Positions 19,405 to 29,636 of a DNA stretch of 64,000 nucleotides are shown here, piece after piece. Positions within the stretch are counted from its first letter, which is position 1. Every line of letters starts with the position of its first letter. Origin of the DNA: Niallia circulans NBRC 13626 (lineage in GTDB: Bacteria; Bacillota; Bacilli; Bacillales; Cytobacillaceae). The translations under genes and the position numbers were made by a program. The stretch is taken from assembly GCF_001591585.1 (NCBI RefSeq), contig NZ_BCVE01000002.1, forward strand, positions 186,001-250,000, read 5' to 3'. A model generated the notes under the pieces. The model was not told where the DNA came from and did no database searches. It saw nothing but the letters and a program-made list of their open reading frames with translations.

Positions 19405-19705
19405 GTTTCTCCTCCTCTTATTACTTTTCTATACAAAAATACAGATCCTTTTTTATATGCCTTTGTTTTCTTTATCTACGTTGATTACTAATCAATCCAG
19501 ATAAAAGTCCAAACGGCTATATAGAAAGAATCTGCTTTAAGGCTGCAAATACAAAATAAGTAAAAGTCTATCTAAGTGTAATTCCAAGAATTCTATCGCT
19601 TTTAGGTGCATATGCCCGGTCTCCACATCTCTGTCCAAGCTCATGCAAATGGAATATAGAATTCTCTCCTATTCATAAAACGCTGTTTTTTTAACAATTC
19701 AGCAA
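19405..19705. other. Intergenic region between rsgA and thiN, lacking rpe
   Basis: In B. subtilis ribulose-phosphate 3-epimerase (rpe, about 650 bp) sits here; only 301 bases remain and no Rpe-like frame is visible. The centre carries a 10-base inverted repeat, AGAATTCTAT (19587-19596) and ATAGAATTCT (19656-19665), around a relatively GC-rich core with a nested TGCAT/ATGCA pair. That core could be a structured RNA or an operator region. A 36-codon minus-strand frame across the core lacks an SD. Confidence 0.5.
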
Positions 19706-20587
19706 CTAATACTTCGGTTTTCGATCTCTAATTTCTTGTAAGAAATCTTTGTAGTGCTCATAACGATAAGTTGGAATTTGATTATTTTCTACCGCTTCTT
19801 TCACTGCGCATTTTGGTTCTGAAAGATGAAGACAGCCCCTAAACTTACAGTTTTCGCTTGTTTTTTCTATTTCAGGAAAACAATAATTCAAATCTTCTCC
19901 TTCAATTTCTAGAAACTCCAGTGAACTAAAACCTGGTGTATCTGCGACAAGTCCATCTCCAATTGAGATAAGCTCTACATGTCTTGTTGTATGCTTTCCT
20001 CTTCCTAAACTGGCAGAAATTTCATTTGTCTTTAAGTCTAAATCAGGTCTAATTACATTTAACAAAGAAGACTTTCCTACTCCCGATTGTCCGGCAAATA
20101 CCGAAATCTTATCCTTTAAATAAGGCAATAGCTGTTCTATGCCCGCTTCGGTTTCAGAAGAGGTTAAAATGACAGGATACCCTACAGCTTCATATTGCGC
20201 TGCGTACTCCTTCATTTTTTCAACCTCCTCACTACTTGCTAAATCCATTTTTGTTATACAGATTACTGGGTCAATTCTATTGTATTCAATTAATACGAGA
20301 AAACGATCCAATAGCGCGGTGCTAAAATCTGGCTCCACACTAGAAAAGACAAGAATGGCTTGATCCACATTGGCAATCGGCGGTCTTACTAATTCATTTT
20401 TTCTTTCGTTCACTTCTAAAATATAGCCATCTGTTTCATTCTCTGCTTGAAAAACGACTTCATCGCCTACTAAAGGGGTTATCTTGTTTTTTCGAAATAC
20501 ACCTCTACCGCGACACTGTATTAATTGACCCTCACTTAATACATAATAAAATCCACTTAACGCTTTAATAATTTTGCCTTTAGGCAT
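19706..20587 (-). CDS. rsgA: Small ribosomal subunit biogenesis GTPase RsgA
   Basis: Circularly permuted GTPase checking 30S maturation (293 aa; CpgA/YloQ in B. subtilis). An N-terminal OB fold (about 1-68) precedes the permuted GTPase: TKMD (G4) near 112, G1 GQSGVGKS at 166-173 and DTPGF (G3) near 215. The C-terminal zinc domain has the Cys/His set in NCKFRGCLHLSEPKCAVKEA. In B. subtilis it is a substrate of PrkC, whose gene is directly upstream here. Confidence 0.97.
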   Translation of the reverse strand: MPKGKIIKALSGFYYVLSEGQLIQCRGRGVFRKNKITPLVGDEVVFQAENETDGYILEVNERKNELVRPPIANVDQAILVFSSVEPDFSTALLDRFLVLIEYNRIDPVICITKMDLASSEEVEKMKEYAAQYEAVGYPVILTSSETEAGIEQLLPYLKDKISVFAGQSGVGKSSLLNVIRPDLDLKTNEISASLGRGKHTTRHVELISIGDGLVADTPGFSSLEFLEIEGEDLNYCFPEIEKTSENCKFRGCLHLSEPKCAVKEAVENNQIPTYRYEHYKDFLQEIRDRKPKY

Positions 20588-20725
20588 AAATATAACGCTC
20601 CTTACTTACTTTCGCTCACTAATAAAAGTTCTAGTATGTTTCTAAAAACTATTTTAAAACCGACAGCTTATTAGAAAATACCTACTTAAAGAGCATTCCC
20701 TCTCTTGCTAAATTCAAACCAATTA

Positions 20726-22726
20726 CTAGTTAGGATAAGGAACCTCTTCATCAAGGATGACTACACTGTCAATCTGCACTCGATAATATCCTTTTTGCCC
20801 TTCAGGAATTTGCAGATAGATTGTCTTTTTAGTATTTTCAGTAATCGTAAATGTTTCAGCTGGTTCTGTCATACTATTATTAAAATCACCAATATATATT
20901 CTTACTGTTTGTTCGACTGGCTTCCCATCGGCAGTCATTTCAGTCGGTTCATATGGAATCGATATTTCTCTCATTACTTCTTTCGGTTGTACTTCTTTTT
21001 TTCCTTTAGAAAGAACAACAGTAATTCCAGCACCTTTTTTCAAATTAGTACGAGGTTCAGGCGTTTGGGAAATGACTAGACCTTTTTCCACTGTGTCACT
21101 ATATTCTTCCTTAAAAGTTACCGTTAAACCAGCATCGTCCACATAGTCATTTACTTCTTTTTTCGTATAATCTGATAAATCTTTGACACTAATTAACTGT
21201 GCACCTTTACTTATTGTAAATTCTAATGAAGTTTCACTTGGTACTACTTCCTCTTTTGGCTTAATATTTTGTTCTAATATTGTTCCTGGTTCACTATCAT
21301 CAAAAACTTCGATAGGATCAATATCTTTAAAATCGAATCCTTCTGATTCTAATAGTTTAACAACATCATCATATTTTCTTCCTACATAATCACTTAACAC
21401 GACCGTCTCTTTTCCAAGACTTTCATAGATCGTAATTTCTGTCCCTTCTCTTCGCGCGCTGCCTGCACTAGGACTTGTTTTAATAACATGACCTTTTTCT
21501 ACATCATCACTATTTAAGGTAATAGTATCAGACACTACAAAGCCTTTTTCTTCTAGCGTTGTCTTTGCTTTATCTAATTCTAAACCAGTGACATCAGGAA
21601 CCACTATATCTTCTGGAGCAAGTAAATCTGGCAGAAAAAATATTACTAGTCCCATTATTAATAGCAAGGCGATAAAGGTTGAAATAATAATGGCAGCAAT
21701 TTTCTTTCCCTTTTTCTTAGCTTTCTTCTTTTTCTCTTTCTTTACTGGAGCTTCCTTTACCAATGTGTTTCCTTGATCTTCTTTTTCATTTGTATGAACA
21801 ATCGTCTCATCAAAATTTTTATATAAACCATCATTTGTAATGACCGGAATTGCTTTTGTAGCTTCGTCATCAACGGGTATTGCAAACTTGGGTTCGTCTA
21901 TTCTCTCTAAATCTAAAGCTGTTTGCAAATCCTCTGACATTTCTTCCATACTATTATATCGATAAAAAGGATCTTTCGCAGTAGCTTTTAAGACGATATT
22001 CTCCACGCTTTGCGGGATGGCTTCGTTCCATCTTCTAACACTAGGCGTTTCAGACTGCAAATGTTTTAAAGCAATCGAAACAGCTGATTCGCCAGAAAAA
22101 GGCAATCTCCCTGTTAATAATTCAAACATTACAATCCCAAGAGAATAAATGTCAGATTTTTTATTAGCCATTCCACCACGAGCTTGTTCAGGAGATAAAT
22201 AATGAACAGAACCTAACACAGAATTTGTTTGCGTGATGCTTGTCGCACTTAATGCCATTGCAATTCCAAAATCGGTTACTTTTACTTTTCCTTCTTTATC
22301 TATTAAAATATTATGCGGTTTTATATCGCGATGGATAATATTATTTTGATGCGCATGCGCGATTGCAGATGTTATTTGCTGCATAATTGCGATAACTGTC
22401 TCTACAGAAAGTGGTGAATTTTTATGTATGTATTGTTTCAGTGTATCGCCTTCCACATATTCCATAACAATATAATAGATGTCTCCTTCTTCTCCAACAT
22501 CATATATATTGACGACATTCGGATGAGCTAAGCTTGTAGCAGATTGCGCTTCGCGATGAAATCGTTTAATAAACTCCTCATCATTGACATAATCGAGTCT
22601 TAGCATCTTCACTGCTACATCTCGATCTAAAATCATGTCATGCGCAAGGTAGACATTTGCCATTCCACCTCCGCCAATCATCTCTAAGACTTTATAACGG
22701 CCACTTATTCTTTTTCCAATCATCAT
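20726..22726 (-). CDS. prkC: Serine/threonine protein kinase PrkC with PASTA repeats
   Basis: Membrane receptor kinase (666 aa) that senses muropeptides or lipid II in the family and phosphorylates translation, cell-wall and germination targets. The Hanks kinase domain occupies about residues 1-270: glycine loop IGGGGMANVY, Lys40, HRDIKPHN near 135, DFG and the GSVHYLSPEQARGG activation region. A Lys-rich juxtamembrane stretch and one transmembrane helix (about 344-367) follow. Three PASTA repeats start near VVPDVTG, SDYVGRK and SVKDLSDYT, and a C-terminal beta-rich tail closes the protein. It overlaps prpC by 4 bases, so kinase and phosphatase are coupled. Confidence 0.97.
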   Translation of the reverse strand: MMIGKRISGRYKVLEMIGGGGMANVYLAHDMILDRDVAVKMLRLDYVNDEEFIKRFHREAQSATSLAHPNVVNIYDVGEEGDIYYIVMEYVEGDTLKQYIHKNSPLSVETVIAIMQQITSAIAHAHQNNIIHRDIKPHNILIDKEGKVKVTDFGIAMALSATSITQTNSVLGSVHYLSPEQARGGMANKKSDIYSLGIVMFELLTGRLPFSGESAVSIALKHLQSETPSVRRWNEAIPQSVENIVLKATAKDPFYRYNSMEEMSEDLQTALDLERIDEPKFAIPVDDEATKAIPVITNDGLYKNFDETIVHTNEKEDQGNTLVKEAPVKKEKKKKAKKKGKKIAAIIISTFIALLLIMGLVIFFLPDLLAPEDIVVPDVTGLELDKAKTTLEEKGFVVSDTITLNSDDVEKGHVIKTSPSAGSARREGTEITIYESLGKETVVLSDYVGRKYDDVVKLLESEGFDFKDIDPIEVFDDSEPGTILEQNIKPKEEVVPSETSLEFTISKGAQLISVKDLSDYTKKEVNDYVDDAGLTVTFKEEYSDTVEKGLVISQTPEPRTNLKKGAGITVVLSKGKKEVQPKEVMREISIPYEPTEMTADGKPVEQTVRIYIGDFNNSMTEPAETFTITENTKKTIYLQIPEGQKGYYRVQIDSVVILDEEVPYPN

Positions 22727-23481
22727 TGCCCTTCACCTGCTTGATGACCATCCCCATACTCCAAAATAACGACCGTAATATTATCTTCTCCACCATTTAT
22801 ATTGGCAGTTTCGATTAACGTAGAAGCCTTCTCTTCTAATGTAATCTCTTTTTCAAGAATCTCTTTAATTTGTTGATCCGTTACTTTGTTAGATAGTCCA
22901 TCAGAACAAATAAATATGATGTCTCCTTCTTCAAACATAATGGTCATCACATCAATATTTAACTGCGCATCTGTTCCAAGTGCTCTCAAGACGACATTTT
23001 TTCTGGGATGATGCTCTGCATCCTCTTTCGATATCTGGCCCATACGAACTAATTCATTTACTAAGGAATGATCTTCTGTAATTTGTTTAAAGCCATCTTC
23101 ATTATAAAGATAGCATCTGCTGTCTCCCACATGAGCAATCGTCGAAAAATTTTCTGTACTGATTACCCCTATAATGGTGGTACCCATGCCTTCACATTCT
23201 GGATGGGTGGAAGCATAATCGAAAACATATTGATTGACCTCTAAAATATTGGATTCCAACCAGTTTTCTGCCTCATCTGCTGTTTTAATTTCCTCTACCA
23301 TTGTCCAAAGTTCTGCCAGTTTCTCAACAGTGAGTGAGCTTGCAACATCACCTGCACGGTGTCCACCCATGCCATCAGCTACGATGGCAAGGCGTTGACC
23401 GCTTTTATTTCTAATAATTGCTCCACTATCCTCATTATGTTGTCTAACTTTCCCCTTATCAGTCATAAAAATTTGACTCAA
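22723..23481 (-). CDS. prpC: PPM-family serine/threonine phosphatase PrpC
   Basis: Metal-dependent PP2C-type phosphatase (252 aa) that reverses PrkC phosphorylation. Metal-binding and active-site motifs are present: RQHNEDSG at 13-20, ADGMGGHRAGDVAS at 35-48, GDSRCYLY, EDHSLVNELV, CSDGLSNKV and GGEDNITVV near the C terminus. It starts 6 bases after rlmN and its TGA overlaps the prkC ATG. Confidence 0.97.
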   Translation of the reverse strand: MSQIFMTDKGKVRQHNEDSGAIIRNKSGQRLAIVADGMGGHRAGDVASSLTVEKLAELWTMVEEIKTADEAENWLESNILEVNQYVFDYASTHPECEGMGTTIIGVISTENFSTIAHVGDSRCYLYNEDGFKQITEDHSLVNELVRMGQISKEDAEHHPRKNVVLRALGTDAQLNIDVMTIMFEEGDIIFICSDGLSNKVTDQQIKEILEKEITLEEKASTLIETANINGGEDNITVVILEYGDGHQAGEGQ

Positions 23482-23487
23482 AGGTGA

Positions 23488-24585
23488 TCACCTCGTCTCT
23501 TCTTTTCTCTCCTTCGCACGAAGCTGTCCACATGCAGCATCGATATCTGAACCTTGCTCACGGCGGATTGTTACATTTACTCCATGTTTCTTTAATGTTT
23601 TTTCAAATAAAAAGATTTGATCCTTCGGTGTTCTTACATAATCTCTTTCTGGTACATAGTTAACAGGAATTAAGTTTACGTGACACTTGATTCCTTTCAC
23701 AAGCTCAGCTAACTCTTCCGCATGCTCTACTTGATCATTTACGTTGCCAAATAAACCATACTCAAAACTTACACGTCTACCTGTTTTATCCACATAGTAG
23801 CGGATAGCTTCAATTAAATCAGGTAATTTATACGCTCTGTTAATTGGCATTAGTCTGCTTCTTAACTCTGTGTTTGGCGCGTGCAGGGAAACCGCAAAAT
23901 TAATTTGCATATTTTGATCCGCAAATTCATAAATTTTCGGGATAATCCCACTGGTTGACACAGTGATATGTCTTGCTCCAATATTTAATGCTTGTTCATG
24001 GTTAATAATTTTTAGGAAACTTAACATACTAGTAAAGTTATCAAATGGTTCCCCAATTCCCATAATAACAACTGAACTTACACGTTCGCCCAATTCATCT
24101 AATGCCTGTTGTACTTTTACGACTTGTGCAACGATTTCTCCTGCTTCTAAATTTCTTTTTAATCCACCTAATGTAGAAGCACAGAAAGTACAGCCGATTC
24201 GACAGCCGACTTGGGTTGTTACACAAACAGAATTACCATAATCATGACGCATTAAAACTGTTTCAATGGAATAGCCATCATGTAATTCAAATAAAAATTT
24301 AATTGTCCCATCATTTGATGTTTGCTGAATAAGCGTATTTAATGTTGTAATTGTAAAATTTTCCTGAAGCATTAAACGTAAATTTTTCGATAAGTTAGAC
24401 ATATCTTCAAAAGAGGTTACTCTCTTTTTATATAGCCATTCAAAAATTTGATCCGCACGAAACGCCTTTTCATTATGCGCTGTCAGCCAATCCTTTAGTG
24501 CTTGCAATTCCATTGAGTATATCGAGGGAATTGCTGGTTCTGCCTTTTGTCTTCTTCTTGATGATGTTTTTACTTGTTCCATCAT
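23488..24585 (-). CDS. rlmN: Dual-specificity 23S rRNA/tRNA adenine-C2 methyltransferase RlmN
   Basis: Radical-SAM methyltransferase (365 aa) that methylates C2 of A2503 in 23S rRNA and A37 in tRNAs. The CX3CX2C cluster is at Cys128, Cys132 and Cys135 (GCRIGCTFC). GIGEPFDN and the radical-SAM core follow, and a catalytic Cys lies in DIDAACGQL near the C terminus. The first ATG overlaps the rsmB stop (ATGA). The region before residue 25 is variable and may be partly untranslated. Confidence 0.97.
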   Translation of the reverse strand: MMEQVKTSSRRRQKAEPAIPSIYSMELQALKDWLTAHNEKAFRADQIFEWLYKKRVTSFEDMSNLSKNLRLMLQENFTITTLNTLIQQTSNDGTIKFLFELHDGYSIETVLMRHDYGNSVCVTTQVGCRIGCTFCASTLGGLKRNLEAGEIVAQVVKVQQALDELGERVSSVVIMGIGEPFDNFTSMLSFLKIINHEQALNIGARHITVSTSGIIPKIYEFADQNMQINFAVSLHAPNTELRSRLMPINRAYKLPDLIEAIRYYVDKTGRRVSFEYGLFGNVNDQVEHAEELAELVKGIKCHVNLIPVNYVPERDYVRTPKDQIFLFEKTLKKHGVNVTIRREQGSDIDAACGQLRAKERKEETR

Positions 24586-25934
24586 TGCACCTTCTTTCTT
24601 AATGCTGCAATATAAAAGCCATCTGAGCCAAAATATTGCGGTAATATCTGTAATTCATTTCCTTCTGCGTAATTCTTTACATCTTGTGGCAGACGATCCG
24701 CCAATGTTCTATCTCTCTCAAACTGCGTATTAACAGCTAAGAATTTCTCCACCACTTCTTCATTCTCTGCTGTATCAATGGTACATGTACTATATACTAA
24801 TATTCCACCTTTTTTTAAAAGCGGGGAAACAGAAGCTAGTAAATCCAATTGAATTTTCTGCAGCCGATCTACATCAGCTTCTGTTTTTGTATATTTCATA
24901 TCTGGCTTTCTTCTCATTACACCAAACCCTGAACATGGTGCATCTAACAGAATTCGATCAAAGCTTTCTTTCTCCAAGCTGCTGTCCAGCTTTCTTGAAT
25001 CCATTGCCTTTGTTTCAATCGTTGGTAAATCTAAGCGATCTGCATTTTGCTTAATCAACTTTACTTTATGATCATGAAGATCAATAGAAAGAATGTTGCC
25101 GTCCTTATTCATCTTCTCTGCAATATGAGTAGATTTACCACCTGGAGCTGCACAAGCATCCAATACGGAATATGGTTTGTCTAAATCTAGTGCATAAGCA
25201 ACAATCATCGAGCTTTCATCTTGAATCGTCAGCAGCCCTTTTTCAAAAGCAGATGAATGAGCGATATTTCCCTTTAAAACTTTAATCCCTTCTGGGATTA
25301 CCTCACTTGCTTCTACTTGAAATCCTTCTTCTGTTAAAAGTTCTATACATTCCGTTACAGAAACCTTTGTTGTATTAACCCTTGCTGTTTGCATCGGTGC
25401 AGTTAGATTGATTTCGCACATTTTTTTCGCTTCTTCTACACCAAGCTGCTCGACCCATCTTTTTACAAGCCAACTAGGATGACTTGTTTCAATGGAAAGT
25501 CGTTCTATTTCATCTTTAATCTCATTAAAGGATGGCAATCCTTGTCTTAGCATATTTCTTAGTACAGCATTTACAAAGCCGCTTATTCCTTTGTGGCCTC
25601 TCTTTTTAGCAATTTCTACCGCTTCATTTATTGCAGCATGATCTGGAATACGATCTAAATAAACGATTTGATAGACAGTCATCTGCAGAAGAATATAAAC
25701 CCATTCCTCTATTTTCTTTCCTTTATTAAGGAAAGGACGCAGATAAAATTCCAGAGTCATTTTTCTTTGCAGCGTTCCATAAACAATTTCTGTTAACAAA
25801 CCGATATCTTTAGAAGGAATCTCATTTTTCTTAATCGTCGTATTTAGCAATAAGTTACTATACGCTTGATTTTTTTGAATGGTTTCCAAAATATCTAATG
25901 CTGCTTCTCGCACATTTTTTCTAGTTTTCTTCAT
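24582..25934 (-). CDS. rsmB: 16S rRNA m5C967 methyltransferase RsmB
   Basis: SAM-dependent cytosine-C5 methyltransferase (450 aa; Sun/RsmB). An N-terminal NusB-like RNA-binding domain (about 1-140) precedes the Rossmann domain. The SAM motif is [16 protein letters not shown] near 261-276, [15 protein letters not shown] carries one active-site Cys, and [12 protein letters not shown] carries the catalytic Cys. It overlaps fmt upstream by 14 bases and rlmN downstream by 4. Confidence 0.97.
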   Translation of the reverse strand: MKKTRKNVREAALDILETIQKNQAYSNLLLNTTIKKNEIPSKDIGLLTEIVYGTLQRKMTLEFYLRPFLNKGKKIEEWVYILLQMTVYQIVYLDRIPDHAAINEAVEIAKKRGHKGISGFVNAVLRNMLRQGLPSFNEIKDEIERLSIETSHPSWLVKRWVEQLGVEEAKKMCEINLTAPMQTARVNTTKVSVTECIELLTEEGFQVEASEVIPEGIKVLKGNIAHSSAFEKGLLTIQDESSMIVAYALDLDKPYSVLDACAAPGGKSTHIAEKMNKDGNILSIDLHDHKVKLIKQNADRLDLPTIETKAMDSRKLDSSLEKESFDRILLDAPCSGFGVMRRKPDMKYTKTEADVDRLQKIQLDLLASVSPLLKKGGILVYSTCTIDTAENEEVVEKFLAVNTQFERDRTLADRLPQDVKNYAEGNELQILPQYFGSDGFYIAALRKKVQ

Positions 25935-26880
25935 TCGTAACTCCTAATATCTCATTTACTTGCATTTTACTGCCAGCCCCGCGTAAGAATTGGCTGATGT
26001 CCATTTTCTTCTTGCCCGCTGGTTGTACTTCTGTTAATTGAATGTATGTGTCATTACCTGTTGCCACAATTGGGCCATGATCTGTTATGTCGACAATTGT
26101 TCCAGGAGAGGCATCTCTCTTTTTCGCCACTTTCTTACCAGCCCATACTTTCATCACTTTCCCTTGATAAAGAGTAAAAGCTACTGGCCAAGGATTTAAA
26201 CCACGAATTTTATTATAAATTTCTTCTCCAGAAACAGACCAGTCAATTAGTTCGTCCGCCCGCTTCAAATTTGGAGCAAATGTTGCCTCCTCATCCTTTT
26301 GCGGAATCGGCGTAATTTCTCCTGCTAACAGTTTAGGCAAAGTTTCTGCTAATAAATCACTTCCAACACGACTTAATTTATCATGAAGTGTTCCTACTGT
26401 ATCTTCTTCTTCAATTTCCACTTCCGCCACTGAAATAATATCACCAGCATCTAGCTTCTCCGCCATATACATAATGGTAATACCGGTTTTTTCTTTCCCT
26501 TGTAAAATACTGTAGTGAATTGGCGCTCCGCCTCTTAATTCAGGAAGCAAGGATGCATGAACATTCACACAGCCGAATTTTGGTGCATCTAATAGCTCTT
26601 TTGGCAAAATTTGACCGAACGCAGCAGTCACAATAATATCCGGGTTCAAAGAGATAATAGCTTTCAGCTCGTCTGATTGACGAATCTTCTCTGGTTGATA
26701 GACAGGGATATCATGTTTTAGAGCTTCTACCTTTACTGGCGGCGGGGTTAACACCTTTTTTCTGCCCACAGGACGATCAGGCTGTGTCACAACCGCAATT
26801 ACTTCATACTTTTCTTCTAATAATCTTTGTAATACAGGAACAGAAAAATCCGGGGTACCCATAAATACAACTTTAGTCAT
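25921..26880 (-). CDS. fmt: Methionyl-tRNA formyltransferase
   Basis: Formylates initiator Met-tRNA using 10-formyl-THF (319 aa). The N-terminal hydrolase fold has [10 protein letters not shown] at 6-15, [20 protein letters not shown] near 107-126 with the catalytic Asn-His pair, and KLDAGDI with the catalytic Asp. The C-terminal OB-like tRNA-binding domain starts near 205. It overlaps def by 8 bases and rsmB by 14, the usual def-fmt-rsmB arrangement. Confidence 0.97.
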   Translation of the reverse strand: MTKVVFMGTPDFSVPVLQRLLEEKYEVIAVVTQPDRPVGRKKVLTPPPVKVEALKHDIPVYQPEKIRQSDELKAIISLNPDIIVTAAFGQILPKELLDAPKFGCVNVHASLLPELRGGAPIHYSILQGKEKTGITIMYMAEKLDAGDIISVAEVEIEEEDTVGTLHDKLSRVGSDLLAETLPKLLAGEITPIPQKDEEATFAPNLKRADELIDWSVSGEEIYNKIRGLNPWPVAFTLYQGKVMKVWAGKKVAKKRDASPGTIVDITDHGPIVATGNDTYIQLTEVQPAGKKKMDISQFLRGAGSKMQVNEILGVTNEEN

Positions 26881-27361
26881 TTGCTTCCACTCCTTCTAGC
26901 TCATCTTCCTCTAGATAGCGAATTACCTTTGATGTAAATAGTACTCCATCTAAATGGTCCATTTCATGTAAAATCGCTCTTGCTAAATATTCTTCAGCTT
27001 CTATTATATATTTTTTTCCTTTTCTATTTTGCGCCTCTACTTTAATAGACAATGGCCTTTCGACGTCTCCGAATAATCCCGGGAAACTTAAACATCCTTC
27101 GGGACCAACTTGAGAGCCATTCACTTCTAATAATTTGGGATTAATTAATTCCAGTGTACCCATATCATCATCAATATCTACTACAGCAATGCGCTTTGAT
27201 ATACCAATTTGCGGAGCAGCTAGTCCAACTCCGTCAAATTCAATCATTGTATCATACATATCGTTTAATAATTTTGCTAATTTTTTATCAAAGACTGTAA
27301 CTTCCGCGCATGGTGTTTCTAACACCGGATCCGGGTACATTACAATTTGTTTTACTGCCAC
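26873..27361 (-). CDS. def: Peptide deformylase
   Basis: Removes the formyl group from new proteins (162 aa, class 1). Motif 1 is [10 protein letters not shown] at about 44-53, motif 2 is EGCLSFPG near 91-98 with the metal Cys, and motif 3 is [17 protein letters not shown], with the HExxH-type metal ligands. The GTG at 27361 is chosen because GGAGG lies 7 bases upstream; the in-frame ATG at 27379 lies before that SD. In B. subtilis priA is directly upstream; here a 9-kb sugar cluster intervenes. Confidence 0.96.
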   Translation of the reverse strand: MAVKQIVMYPDPVLETPCAEVTVFDKKLAKLLNDMYDTMIEFDGVGLAAPQIGISKRIAVVDIDDDMGTLELINPKLLEVNGSQVGPEGCLSFPGLFGDVERPLSIKVEAQNRKGKKYIIEAEEYLARAILHEMDHLDGVLFTSKVIRYLEEDELEGVEAND

Positions 27362-27783
27362 ATTATTTCCTCCAAACATTAAGAGAGATAGTCGATTAAA
27401 GGCTTGCTCTTATTAATCGAAGACGGTCTTGCCATCATTGTTCAGACAAACAGCCTATGCTAAAACTCATTCCTTTTTGTATTTTATCAAACCCTGCTAC
27501 TAAATAGCTATGTATTCCTTTTGGAAATTAATTCGTACGTTGCTTTATTTTTGGGCGGACAAAATAAAAACCCATGTCAGGAAACTCAGGATAACTTGAA
27601 ACCATCCATCATTTTCGCTGTCATGAGCCTTGAACATTTTAACATATTACTGTTGATAAGTATAGTTTGGAACAAATTAGTTTTTAAACATGGCTATATT
27701 TAAAACGATAAAAAATCCGTGTTAGAAAGTAACTATTATCTAATAACTAACTTTGAGATTGTTTGCCTTTACAGATTATTTAT
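27362..27783. other. Intergenic region at the left junction of the sugar cluster
   Basis: About 420 AT-rich bases separate the last GH2 gene from def. They should contain the terminator of the sugar operon and a new promoter for def-fmt-rsmB-rlmN-prpC-prkC. I find no strong hairpin with a T run and no convincing -35/-10 pair, only an imperfect stem near 27726-27757. The 60-codon plus-strand frame at 27521-27703 has no coding look. No integrase, repeat or att-like duplication is seen. Confidence 0.45.
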
Positions 27784-29619
27784 TTAGTTTATGCCTCCAT
27801 TCATCCTCTTCCCGTTAGTAGCCAATCGCTCGGGAAAGAAGAGATTATTCAATTCTTTGATTTTGGATAAATCACATTTTGGAATACGATTATACGTTAA
27901 AATCCCATTAATTTCTTGCTCAACATCTGTCAGCTGCGTATAGCAATAGCCCCATAGTCCCTTCGATTGAAAGATTGCTTCCATGATTTTGCGGTATTCT
28001 GTTATATAATCATCCGCAGTTTCGACAGAAGTGTAGCCCCAACCGCTTTGTTCCCCCATCTTAAAGGCAATGCCCCCGAATTCTGTTAACAGAATTGGTT
28101 CTCCTTGGTGGGAGTGGTTCTCAGCATACACTTCCCATTTGCTATGAGCATGTGTAAGTAAATTTTCAACAGAAGATATAGACTCTTTGAAGTATTGATA
28201 CTTTGCTTTTTCATCAGCATTTCCATGACCGTAATTATGAATCGCACAAATATCTGTAACTGTTGCTTCCCAGCCATCATTAGAGATAACCAGACGTGTA
28301 TCATCAATGGCATGGAGCATGTGATACATGGTTGTAGAGAAATGCTGTTGTTTTTTATCATGATGAATATCCGGAATACCCCAGCTTTCATTTAAGGGAA
28401 CCCAAGTAACGATAGAAGGGTGATTATAGTCACGGTCGACTATTTCCATCCATTCCTTCATTAATCTTGTTGCTGCTTCTTTTGTATAAACAGGAGCTGA
28501 TGCACATTCTCCCCACACTAGAAAACCTAATGTATCTGCATAATACATGAAGAGAGGATCTTCTGTTTTTTGATGCTTTCTGCATCCATTGAATCCCATT
28601 TCTTTCGCTAATTCTATATCTTTTTTTAAATCTTCTGCTTCCGGAGCTGTCAAAAGTCCCTCTGGCCAATAACCTTGATCAAGGACCAGTTTTTGATAGT
28701 ATGGTTTATTGTTTAAATAAACCATACCATTTTCTGTATGAACTTTTCGATAGCCGAAATAAGATTGCACTTTATCTAAAACGATTCCTTTTTCATCATA
28801 AAGTTCGATAGATACGTCAAATAAATTAGGGTGTTCTGGTGACCAAGTATAGCCGCTATCGTGAAAATTGGTGCGAAAAATTTTATTTTGAATAATATCA
28901 ACCGCACGTTTTTCTGCAAGATTATTCATTTTAATTTGATCTTCCGCAATTAAAATGTTCTTAAAACTTATTTTGTATTTCACATAATAATTCGCTCTTG
29001 ATATTTCTGCTTCTTTATTTAAAACAAAATCCATCCAGACGACACCGCGGTCTAGATCAGGAGTAAATCGAACTTTTTCCAGATAATCATTATTTACTTG
29101 TTCCACCCAGACCGTCTGCCAAATCCCTGTAGAATTCGTATACCAAATCGCCCTTGGTTCCTCTTCCCAGAACTGCTTCCCTCGTGGAATGGTTTCATCT
29201 TTGATAGGATCGTAGACTTTAACAGTAATACTTTGGTTTTCGTCTAATAAATAATTCGAAATATCAAATGAGAATGAAGTATGCCCGCCTTCATGGTCTC
29301 CCACAAATTTTCCGTTCACGTATACCTTGCAATAGTAATCTACCGCACCAAAATGCAAGATTGTTCGTTTATCTGCGTATTTAGGAATCACTACTTCTTT
29401 CTTATACCAAACATATTCATGAATGGTTCTTTCCCCAATTCCACTTAACTTAGATTGGTAAACAAACGGTACTTGTATTTCTTTATCCAGTGTTTCTTTA
29501 TTAAAATATTGCTCCTGTTCCCCTACATTCTTATCATCAAACTGAAATTGCCAAGTTCCATTTAAGTTAATCCACTGGTCACGCACGAACTGCGGGCGGG
29601 GATATTCTTGTCTCGTCAT
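27784..29619 (-). CDS. Glycoside hydrolase family 2 enzyme, substrate unknown
   Basis: Intracellular GH2 glycosidase (611 aa, no signal peptide). It has a sugar-binding jelly roll (about 1-175), an immunoglobulin-like domain (about 180-295) and a TIM barrel. The acid/base is Glu411 in VPLNESWG and the nucleophile is Glu513 in LLTEFGG, both intact. The C-terminal part has WGYCYTQLTDVEQEINGIL. The Asn-X-Lys motif that binds the glucuronate carboxylate in true beta-glucuronidases is not seen, so I do not use that name. The ATG at 29619 has AGGAG 8 bases upstream. It lies 17 bases after a second GH2 gene. Galactosidase, arabinosidase or another activity is possible. Confidence 0.88.
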   Translation of the reverse strand: MTRQEYPRPQFVRDQWINLNGTWQFQFDDKNVGEQEQYFNKETLDKEIQVPFVYQSKLSGIGERTIHEYVWYKKEVVIPKYADKRTILHFGAVDYYCKVYVNGKFVGDHEGGHTSFSFDISNYLLDENQSITVKVYDPIKDETIPRGKQFWEEEPRAIWYTNSTGIWQTVWVEQVNNDYLEKVRFTPDLDRGVVWMDFVLNKEAEISRANYYVKYKISFKNILIAEDQIKMNNLAEKRAVDIIQNKIFRTNFHDSGYTWSPEHPNLFDVSIELYDEKGIVLDKVQSYFGYRKVHTENGMVYLNNKPYYQKLVLDQGYWPEGLLTAPEAEDLKKDIELAKEMGFNGCRKHQKTEDPLFMYYADTLGFLVWGECASAPVYTKEAATRLMKEWMEIVDRDYNHPSIVTWVPLNESWGIPDIHHDKKQQHFSTTMYHMLHAIDDTRLVISNDGWEATVTDICAIHNYGHGNADEKAKYQYFKESISSVENLLTHAHSKWEVYAENHSHQGEPILLTEFGGIAFKMGEQSGWGYTSVETADDYITEYRKIMEAIFQSKGLWGYCYTQLTDVEQEINGILTYNRIPKCDLSKIKELNNLFFPERLATNGKRMNGGIN

Positions 29620-29636
29620 CTTATACACTCCTATGA

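Noticed and set aside
19536-19646. 36-codon minus-strand frame inside the rsgA-thiN gap as a small gene
   Set aside because: It lacks a ribosome site and no similarity to a known peptide is apparent; noted only as part of the inverted-repeat region.
27521-27703. Plus-strand frame of 60 codons between def and the GH2 gene
   Set aside because: No ribosome site and no recognisable sequence features; expected by chance in a 420-base gap.
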